This document shows positions 57,918 through 64,000 of a stretch of 64,000 bases of DNA, one piece after another. Within the stretch, counting starts at the first letter, position 1. Each line of letters begins with the position of its first letter. This stretch comes from Dysgonomonadaceae bacterium PH5-43 (lineage in GTDB: Bacteria > Bacteroidota > Bacteroidia > Bacteroidales > Azobacteroidaceae): NCBI GenBank assembly GCA_029916745.1, contig JARXWK010000002.1:1-64000 (forward strand). The letters are read 5' to 3'. A program made the position numbers and the translations under genes. The notes beneath the pieces are model-generated. The model did not search any database and was not told the origin of the DNA. It saw only the letters and a list, made by a program, of their open reading frames with translations.

Positions 57918-58918
57918 ACTACAAATTCTTTTTTGTAGATTTTTATCAATAGCATAAAGCAGGAAATAAGTAGAGGTCCGAAGATGATTCCCCAGAAGCC
58001 AAATAATTTCATTCCTAAAATAACTCCAAATAGAGTAACTAAAGGGTGAACGTTTGCTGCTTTTTTTAAGAAAACCATTCTTACAAGATTGTCGACGCTC
58101 GATATTATCAATGCGCCATAAATAGCAAGTACTATACCTTGCCAGATGTTTCCACCGATTAATAGGTTTAGAGCTAAAGGAAGCCAGACACCTCCTGTTC
58201 CTACAACAGGTATAAGACCGAATATTCCTGTTAGTAATCCCCAAACAACAGGATCGCCAGCGTCAAGAAGCCAATAGGCTAAGCCAGCTGTAACCCCTTG
58301 TCCTATCATAATTAAAGGAATACCAACGGCGTTGCTTAGAGTCATATTATGAACTTCGGTTTTGAGCATACTTATGCTTTCTCTTGATACGGGAATAAGG
58401 TTTTCTATTCCTTTTTCAAAAGCAGTGCTTTGTTGAAGCATAAAGAAAAGAATAAAAATCATCATACCCACGTTTGCCACCACATTGCCAGTGGTAGATA
58501 GTATTCCGGGTATAATGTTACCCACAGTTGCCAAAGCTTTTTGGATAACATCTTCAGAGAAAATATCGTATTCCCAACGCTCTAAAATAGAACCGTGTAT
58601 GTTATAAAGACTATCTACTATTACTTTGGGGTGGAATTGTTGTAGTTTACTGTAGACTAAAGCAATCAGACCACCGACTACTAAAATCAGAAAAGCAAAA
58701 GTGATAAGCAATAAAAAAGATGTGACAAGAGTATTGTTCCAACCTTTGTTTAGTAAATATTGTTGAGGTTTTCTGAGTATCAGATAGAGGGTGAAACCAC
58801 CTAATACAGAACTGATGAAATATTGAAGTCCACCAACAATAAGACAAGCTAAAAAAAGGATTATAAGAAGAAGTCCTATTTGCTTTATACTTTCGTTAAA
58901 TAGTTTGCCTGTATACAT
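57911..58918 (-). CDS. AI-2E family transporter
   Basis: This 335-residue membrane protein of the AI-2E/PerM family has about eight hydrophobic segments and the central non-membrane helices typical of the family (FHPKVIVDSLYNIHGSILERWEYDIFS span). Conserved WGLLTGIFGLIPVVGTGGVWLP and KLFGFWGIIFGPLLIS are diagnostic. The start at 58918 is preferred; an ATG at 58942 directly abuts a strong hairpin. Members export small molecules or sodium; no substrate is established here. Confidence 0.9.
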   Translation of the reverse strand: MYTGKLFNESIKQIGLLLIILFLACLIVGGLQYFISSVLGGFTLYLILRKPQQYLLNKGWNNTLVTSFLLLITFAFLILVVGGLIALVYSKLQQFHPKVIVDSLYNIHGSILERWEYDIFSEDVIQKALATVGNIIPGILSTTGNVVANVGMMIFILFFMLQQSTAFEKGIENLIPVSRESISMLKTEVHNMTLSNAVGIPLIMIGQGVTAGLAYWLLDAGDPVVWGLLTGIFGLIPVVGTGGVWLPLALNLLIGGNIWQGIVLAIYGALIISSVDNLVRMVFLKKAANVHPLVTLFGVILGMKLFGFWGIIFGPLLISCFMLLIKIYKKEFVVG

Positions 58919-58942
58919 CTTTTTTGAGTTAATACTAAACAC

Positions 58943-58982
58943 TAAGAGTTAAGAAACTACTGTTTGTAGCTCTTAACTCTTA
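58943..58982 (-). terminator. hairpin between galE and the AI-2E gene
   Basis: TAAGAGTTAAGA and TCTTAACTCTTA (a 12-pair stem) enclose a smaller CTAC/GTAG stem. It follows the galE stop on the minus strand but lacks a clear T run. It resembles the palindrome near 33112-33160 (AAGAGCTAAGAA ... TTCTTAACTCTT). Confidence 0.5.
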
Positions 58983-59005
58983 AGTTTTAGCTATGTTTGA
59001 AAAAA

Positions 59006-60046
59006 TTACATTATACCTCTTTCTCTTAGTTTAAGCTGCCAATCCCAAGCCGATTTAATTGTTTTTTCAATAGGTTCTTGAGCAGTCCAGCCTAACACTG
59101 TATTAGCATAACTCGGATTAGCCCATATTTGTTCAATATCACCTTCTCTTCTTCCTACAATTTTGTAAGGAACTTTAACTCCAGTAGCAGTTTCGAAAGC
59201 ATTTATCAAACCTAATACAGACACACCATTGCCAGTACCTAAGTTAAAGTACTCAAGTTTGTCTTCCGAAATGTTGTTCAACATACGCTCTACAGCAATT
59301 ACGTGAGCCTTTGCTAAGTCTACCACATTGATGTAGTCGCGAATACAAGAACCGTCAGGAGTATTGTAATCGTCTCCGAATACCGAAAGTTCTTTTCTGA
59401 TACCCATAGCCGACTGAGTTAAATAAGGAACTAAGTTTTGAGGCACACCGTTAGGTAATTCTCCAATTTCAGCACTTGGGTGCGCTCCTATAGGGTTGAA
59501 GTAACGAAGAATTATGCTTTTGAAAGGAGCTTTTGCATAGATTGTATCGCGAATAATTTCTTCGTCGATTTGTTTTGTATTTCCGTAAGGAGATAATGCA
59601 GGTTGTATAGGAGCCGATTCAGTAACAGGAAGATTTTCTTCAGTTGGTTGTCCGTAAACAGTGCAAGAAGAAGAGAATACTAAGCCTTCTACCTTGTATT
59701 CTGGCATAATCTCTAATAAGTTAAGAAGAGAGTCGATGTTGTTTCTGTAGTAAAGTAAAGGTTTTTCAACCGACTCACCTACTGCTTTACTTGCAGCGAA
59801 ATGTATAATACCTCTAATGCCAGGATATTTGTTGAATACGTTTTTCATACCTGCCATATCCGTGCAATCAACTTTTTCAAAAGCAGGACGTATGCCAGTT
59901 ATTTTCTCAATGCCATCTAATACATTTTCGTTAGAGTTAGAAAGATTGTCAACAATAACAACTTCGTAACCGGCATTTTGCAACTCAACAGTGGTGTGAG
60001 AACCTATGTAGCCCACTCCTCCTGTAACTAAAATTTTACCTTTCAT
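59006..60046 (-). CDS. galE: UDP-glucose 4-epimerase
   Basis: This 346-residue short-chain epimerase interconverts UDP-glucose and UDP-galactose with bound NAD. The Rossmann motif is GGVGYIGSH (about 8-16). The catalytic Ser lies in FSSSCTVYG and the Tyr-x-x-x-Lys in SPYGNTKQ (about 151-158). RYFNPIGAHPSAEIGE and DGSCIRDYINVVDLA are further family segments. It feeds galactose into the surface polysaccharides made by the glycosyltransferase genes upstream. Confidence 0.95.
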   Translation of the reverse strand: MKGKILVTGGVGYIGSHTTVELQNAGYEVVIVDNLSNSNENVLDGIEKITGIRPAFEKVDCTDMAGMKNVFNKYPGIRGIIHFAASKAVGESVEKPLLYYRNNIDSLLNLLEIMPEYKVEGLVFSSSCTVYGQPTEENLPVTESAPIQPALSPYGNTKQIDEEIIRDTIYAKAPFKSIILRYFNPIGAHPSAEIGELPNGVPQNLVPYLTQSAMGIRKELSVFGDDYNTPDGSCIRDYINVVDLAKAHVIAVERMLNNISEDKLEYFNLGTGNGVSVLGLINAFETATGVKVPYKIVGRREGDIEQIWANPSYANTVLGWTAQEPIEKTIKSAWDWQLKLRERGIM

Positions 60047-60175
60047 CGTTGTGTGTATTTATTTGTTTATTAAGCCACAAAATTAATAATTAAAGTTTTA
60101 ACTATAACGAATTAAAGGGATTATCTTTACTGCTTTGTTGGATTTTTTTTATCACATTATCTTTTTTTTGAATGA

Positions 60176-60928
60176 TTAGTTATTGAATGGATTTTTATAT
60201 TTACCAATCTTTTGTTTAATCAAAAAGAAGAAGAAAGGTATATCGTCAATAAGATAACGTTTTATTAGTCGTTTGGGGTCTTTAAACATTCTGTATAGCC
60301 ACTCTAAAGCTAATTTTTGAAATATCTTAGGGGCTCTTTTTATGTTTCCTGCTTCAAAATCAATGGTAGCACCTAATGGTAGAAACAAATCTATATTCTT
60401 TAAATCATCTTTATACTTATAAATCCATTTCTCTTGTTTGGGAGCACCTACACCTACAAGTAAAACATTTGCACCCGAATGGTTTACAGTATTTATAATA
60501 TCAAGACATTCGTTCGGATTCTTTTCAAAACCAAAACTGGGCGAGTGAGCACCTACAATAATATTTCGTCCTATTTTGTTGTTTATCTTTAGCATAGCTT
60601 CTTCGGCTACACCTTTTGCAGCACCTAAAAGAAATATTTTTATATTCTCGTTGTCTTTATGGTATTCGTAGTAGTTATGAAAAAACGAAGAGCCGGGTAT
60701 TACTTCTTTTATAGGAGTGCCTAAAAATTTTAAGCCTAAAGCTATTATCTTACTATCGCAAATAACCCAATCGGCTTGTTTGTAGATGTTGTAAAACTCT
60801 TCGTCGTTCTGAAGTTTTACTAAATGGTCTACATTTGGAGTAACAACCACACCTTCGTTCAAGGTTTTTAGTAAATCCTCTTGAGTTATGTTTAGTATGT
60901 CGATGTTAAAGATTTTAAGCTTTTCCAT
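60176..60928 (-). CDS. WecG/TagA/CpsF-family glycosyltransferase
   Basis: This 250-residue enzyme of the GT26 family has the diagnostic segments VVTPNVDHLVKLQ, DSKIIALGLKFLG (Asp near 58 acts as base), VIPGSSFF, IFLLGAAKGVAEEAMLK, VLLVGVGAPKQEKWIYK and the GATIDFEAGNIKRAPKIFQKLALEWLYRMF region. In Gram-positive teichoic acid synthesis TagA adds ManNAc to the lipid carrier; WecG adds ManNAcA in enterobacterial common antigen. It overlaps the TagF-like gene by 14 bases, tying it to polymer assembly. Confidence 0.92.
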   Translation of the reverse strand: MEKLKIFNIDILNITQEDLLKTLNEGVVVTPNVDHLVKLQNDEEFYNIYKQADWVICDSKIIALGLKFLGTPIKEVIPGSSFFHNYYEYHKDNENIKIFLLGAAKGVAEEAMLKINNKIGRNIIVGAHSPSFGFEKNPNECLDIINTVNHSGANVLLVGVGAPKQEKWIYKYKDDLKNIDLFLPLGATIDFEAGNIKRAPKIFQKLALEWLYRMFKDPKRLIKRYLIDDIPFFFFLIKQKIGKYKNPFNN

Positions 60929-62102
60929 AAATCAAATTGTAAATGTTTTCGCAATATGATGTGCCTTTTATTGAGTTGTCTTCAAAATACTTATTAGTTA
61001 TTTCTGTTTGTTTAAGTATTCTTTCGCTTCCTAAATTAGAAATAAGAGTTGCGAGTTCTGTTGTATTGTTGGCTCTGTTCGACAAATATTTTTCGTAGAA
61101 CTCGGTTTCCAATTCTCCCACACCATTAAGATACTCGTTAAAGTCGGGAGTGTAAAACAAAATAGGTCTGTTTAGTAAAGCAAAATCTACAAAACAACTC
61201 GAATAGTCTGTTAGTAAAACATCACTTACGGCAATCAACTTCTGATTAGAAATTACATTGCAGTCTTTAAGCAATATAAAATTCTCGTTTAAGGTAGCTA
61301 TTTTGTTGACTGATGTTTTCGGGTGAAGCTTAATAACGAAAACAATATTCTTCTCAGATAGTACTTTGTTTATGGCTTCGTTATTAATTATATAATTAAT
61401 AATATAGGATAAACTATCATCGGTGCGATAAGTCGGCATATAGAGTAGAATCTTTTTATCGTCGCTAATATTTATATCTTTAAAAACTTCGGAACGAGAA
61501 ACCTTCGATTTGAATAAATCGTTTCTTGGTTGTCCGGTTATATATACGTTACTTTCTTTCAGGTTAAACTGTTTTATAGTTTTTTGTTTAGTGTAATCTG
61601 ATGTTGCAATAGAAATATTTCTGTACGTCCACGAAAAGAAGAAGTCTAAAAACTTTTTTAAGCATAGAGATAAACCGCTATATGTTTCGTTGTATATCTT
61701 TTTAAGCCCTACGCCGTGCCACAGAGAAACTATTTTAGCACCTCCAATCAAGGGAAACTTTCCGAAATCGTCTAAGCCATTAGTATAAAAAGCAACTCCA
61801 GCTTTTAATGCTATCGATTTGCCTTCTGATGATTTAATATTGTAAGCTTCGTATCCTTTGTTTCTTATTTGGTCTACAATTTCGTCTTTATAAGTAAGCC
61901 AAATAGCTCTTATAGGTTTTTTAGTATTGTAGATATATTCAAAAAGATACATAGAATTATCATCATACTTCATACCTGCTTGAGCTCCGAATATCCATAT
62001 TGTTTTATTGCGAAACACACAAGTAGATAACTTGATAATATTAAACAAGAAGAAGTTTAGAAGCCAATATAATTTTCTGTCTTCTTTGAAGTTGATTTTC
62101 AT
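60915..62102 (-). CDS. CDP-glycerol/ribitol phosphotransferase family (TagB/TagF/TarL-like)
   Basis: This 395-residue protein has an N-terminal Gly-rich start for a polyol-phosphate transferase (KTIWIFGAQAGMKYDDNSMYLFEY), VSLWHGVGLKKIYNE (about 126-140), the QPRNDLF segment and the C-terminal active-site strand SDVLLTDYSSCFVDFALLNRPILFYTPDFNEY (about 300-330). Proteins of this family pass glycerol- or ribitol-phosphate from CDP-polyol to a growing polymer. The neighbouring cytidylyltransferase makes the donor. It overlaps the WecG-like gene and starts 11 bases after the bifunctional gene. Confidence 0.9.
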   Translation of the reverse strand: MKINFKEDRKLYWLLNFFLFNIIKLSTCVFRNKTIWIFGAQAGMKYDDNSMYLFEYIYNTKKPIRAIWLTYKDEIVDQIRNKGYEAYNIKSSEGKSIALKAGVAFYTNGLDDFGKFPLIGGAKIVSLWHGVGLKKIYNETYSGLSLCLKKFLDFFFSWTYRNISIATSDYTKQKTIKQFNLKESNVYITGQPRNDLFKSKVSRSEVFKDINISDDKKILLYMPTYRTDDSLSYIINYIINNEAINKVLSEKNIVFVIKLHPKTSVNKIATLNENFILLKDCNVISNQKLIAVSDVLLTDYSSCFVDFALLNRPILFYTPDFNEYLNGVGELETEFYEKYLSNRANNTTELATLISNLGSERILKQTEITNKYFEDNSIKGTSYCENIYNLIYGKA

Positions 62103-62113
62103 TTAGATTTAAT

Positions 62114-63478
62114 TTATCGTCTTACATCAACAACTTCACCGGTCAACTTCGATGTTAAAGTATTTACAGAAGCTATAGCAACTAACTCAGGCTTTAATAA
62201 CGAATCTTCGGGTTCGTTGCCAAAGCTTTTTGTACGCATAGGTGTTTTTGTTCTTTCAGGATTAATGCAGTTGATTCTTATGCCGAAGCTAAACCATTCT
62301 TCGCTTAATGCTTGAACTAAATTTACTATTGCCGCTTTTGTTGAAGAGTATATACTGTAAAGCATTCGTCCGCGAGTGTAGCTGCTGCTTGTGTAAAGAA
62401 GTAGCGAACCTTTCGACTCTTTAAGATACGGATAAGATTCTTTAGCTACATTAATAGCTCCTAATAGATTAACATTAATACCGTTTTCAATCTTCTTATA
62501 GCTCATACTATATAGGGCTTCTTTAACAAGAAGTCCGGCAGTACAAACAACATAATCTATATGTCCGTTTTCTTTTGCTATTTCGGCTAATGCATTGTGC
62601 ACGCATTGTTCGTCGCAAACATCAATATTGTTCTGAGAACGACTCAACGAATAAACCTTTGCTCCAAGTTGTTCGCCAAGTTTAACCACTTCTTCTCCTA
62701 TACCATAGCTTCCTCCAAATACAACCAAAACTTTGTTTTGCATAGCTTTGGCAGCGTTATTGTCGAGCGATTTATTATCGCTTATAGATTTTAGTTGGAA
62801 TAGTTTATCTAATAAGAATAAATCTTCGCGATAGGTAAGTTTCATATTAAAAACTTCTCCGTCTACAACGAAGATAGGAACTTCTGGTAGGTATTTCTTT
62901 ACAACACCACAGTCGTCGGTAGTAACGAAGTTAGGGTCTTTAAGTGCTGTTTCGTAAGCTTTCTTAATAATACTGCGCTTAAAACATTGAGGAGTTTGTC
63001 CGTTACGAAGCGCCGACCTTTGAGGAATAGATGTAATAAGATTGTTATCGTCTACTTGTATAATAGTATCGGTAGTTTTAATAGCCACGTTCACAACATC
63101 GTATCTTTTCAAAGATTCGATACAGTCGTTAATGATGCGATTATTAACTAAAGGGCGCACAGCATCGTGGAATATAAGATTATCTTCATCGTTTTCACCA
63201 GCATTAATAGCTGCCAAGCTCGAATGGTATCTTTCTTTGCCACCTTGAAGCACTTTGCGTACTTTTGTGTACTGATTGTTGATTATTAGTTGTTCAACTT
63301 CGGGAATATAATCTGCTTTACTAACGATGATAATATCGTCTATATTCTCGTTTTGCTCAAATACATCAATAGTATGTTCTATTACTTTTTTTCCTGCTAC
63401 TTTCAGAAACTGCTTCGGGATAGCCTCTTCCATTCGAGAACCACTTCCTCCAGCCAAAATAACTGCTATATTCTTCAT
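62114..63478 (-). CDS. bifunctional cytidylyltransferase/SDR oxidoreductase (CDP-ribitol synthesis type)
   Basis: This 454-residue fusion has two halves. The first (residues 1-235) is an IspD/TarI-like cytidylyltransferase: AVILAGGSGSRMEEAIPKQFLKVAGK, LIFHDAVRPL and TDDCGVVKKY. The second (about 248-454) is an SDR: LVVFGGSYGIGEEVVKLG at about 251, and the Tyr-x-x-x-Lys SIYSSTKAAIVNL at about 384. This matches the Haemophilus Bcs1/Acs1 layout, which reduces ribulose-5-phosphate and attaches CTP to give CDP-ribitol. It lies directly ahead of a TagF-like polyol-phosphate transferase gene. Confidence 0.9.
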   Translation of the reverse strand: MKNIAVILAGGSGSRMEEAIPKQFLKVAGKKVIEHTIDVFEQNENIDDIIIVSKADYIPEVEQLIINNQYTKVRKVLQGGKERYHSSLAAINAGENDEDNLIFHDAVRPLVNNRIINDCIESLKRYDVVNVAIKTTDTIIQVDDNNLITSIPQRSALRNGQTPQCFKRSIIKKAYETALKDPNFVTTDDCGVVKKYLPEVPIFVVDGEVFNMKLTYREDLFLLDKLFQLKSISDNKSLDNNAAKAMQNKVLVVFGGSYGIGEEVVKLGEQLGAKVYSLSRSQNNIDVCDEQCVHNALAEIAKENGHIDYVVCTAGLLVKEALYSMSYKKIENGINVNLLGAINVAKESYPYLKESKGSLLLYTSSSYTRGRMLYSIYSSTKAAIVNLVQALSEEWFSFGIRINCINPERTKTPMRTKSFGNEPEDSLLKPELVAIASVNTLTSKLTGEVVDVRR

Positions 63479-63485
63479 TCAAAAA

Positions 63486-64000
63486 TTATTTTAAGGGAAT
63501 ATTGTATAGTCCGCCGCTTTGCCCACAATACAATAATAATTTTCCTTTATAGAAATCGACATCTTCGGGTTCGTTAAGCACTATATCTCCGATGTAAATC
63601 TTCTTTTCTATTCTTTTTTGTGTCAGATTAACAACAATAACGGCGCGTTCTTTGTCTGTTCTTTTTTCGCTTCCATTATAGTCGTGCAAACCGACAGGCA
63701 AATATAAGCAATTTTTATGAATAACTCCACCTTGCAGTAGGTTAGAAAAGGAAATTTCGAATTGTTCTATAATGTCTTTTTCTGTAAATATCACCTCTGT
63801 ACTGTCTAAAGGCGGTAAAGGTAGTTTTGTTATTAAATAATTATTTGCAGCTGTAGACTCTTTTGTTTTGTCATTTTTATAAGGTAGTGAGATTGTATAA
63901 ATACATTTCTTTTTTTTGTCGATAAACCAGTTGGCACTTTCTTGTTCGTGTCCATTAGTTTGTATTTCTAAAGTTTGTATTAATTCAGAGCCTTCATTGT
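63486..64000 (-). CDS. beta-propeller-like protein, C-terminal part (runs off the window)
   Basis: The frame stays open from 63486 to the window end (about 171 residues), so this is the C-terminal part of a longer gene on the minus strand. The sequence alternates short strands and turns (NWFIDKKKKCIYTISLPYK, ERAVIVVNLTQKRIEKKIY, NEPEDVDFYKGKLLLYCGQSGGLYNI as spans), typical of the last blades of a six-bladed beta-propeller as seen in Bacteroidota secreted proteins. The function and the N-terminus, including any signal peptide, are out of view. Seven bases separate it from the bifunctional gene. Confidence 0.6.
   Translation of the reverse strand, partial: NEGSELIQTLEIQTNGHEQESANWFIDKKKKCIYTISLPYKNDKTKESTAANNYLITKLPLPPLDSTEVIFTEKDIIEQFEISFSNLLQGGVIHKNCLYLPVGLHDYNGSEKRTDKERAVIVVNLTQKRIEKKIYIGDIVLNEPEDVDFYKGKLLLYCGQSGGLYNIPLK

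Overview
The window is low-GC DNA from a member of the Bacteroidales (Bacteroidota); a Dysgonomonas/Porphyromonadaceae-like genome is my best guess, but the genus is not settled. The evidence is the repeated Bacteroidota-type promoter (-33 TTTG/TTG, about 20 bp, -7 TAnnTTTG) in front of many genes, and the family content: Bacteroidota LptD, DUF4252, DUF4369, DUF4494, TIGR02757, AI-2E transporter, MCE protein behind a SPOR-like amidase, and single-chain PurL.

1-12.45 kb is one arm of a Mu-like transposable prophage. The early operon runs leftward from about 10.42 kb: two small early proteins, MuA-like transposase, MuB-like ATPase, a RecA-fold ATPase, a GemA-like protein, DUF3164, a SEC-C peptide, a frameshifted DUF4494 gene, a BT_0820-type HAD phosphatase, a possible ASCH protein, an HNH protein and several small unknowns that leave the window. 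An S24-type repressor is divergent from it, with three copies of a 17-bp operator. A rightward zinc-ribbon gene with its own promoter sits inside the operon. The prophage ends near 12.45 kb, inside a lipoprotein S41-peptidase gene that lost its catalytic domain.

13.4-33.4 kb is host housekeeping: tRNA-Arg, asnA, ung, lptD, an HD hydrolase, an amidase and an MCE protein (envelope lipid transport and cell wall), dnaA, argS, TIGR02757, a methyltransferase, a ClbS/DfsB protein, DUF5131, a GNAT, a DJ-1 protein, an AlkC-like repair protein, an MBOAT/SGNH acyltransferase pair, and an SRP RNA + tRNA-Thr unit.

33.8-57.9 kb carries an ECF sigma operon with duplicated secreted proteins, purL, a Na/Pi transporter, a divergent pair of regulators (one a membrane-anchored AraC protein), a FadR-type regulator, a TPR protein with an outer-membrane barrel, topA, DUF937, rplU-rpmA, a DUF4369 lipoprotein and a YifB/ComM ATPase. 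57.9-64 kb has an AI-2E transporter, galE and a polymer locus (WecG/TagA, TagF-like, CDP-ribitol-type bifunctional enzyme, start of a beta-propeller protein), which suggests a polyol-phosphate surface polymer.

The least explained structure is a set of intergenic arrays of short palindromes with an almost invariant 23-bp period, at 14.7, 25.7 and 45.7 kb. Two share a leader and unit order. The third uses a different palindrome but keeps the period.
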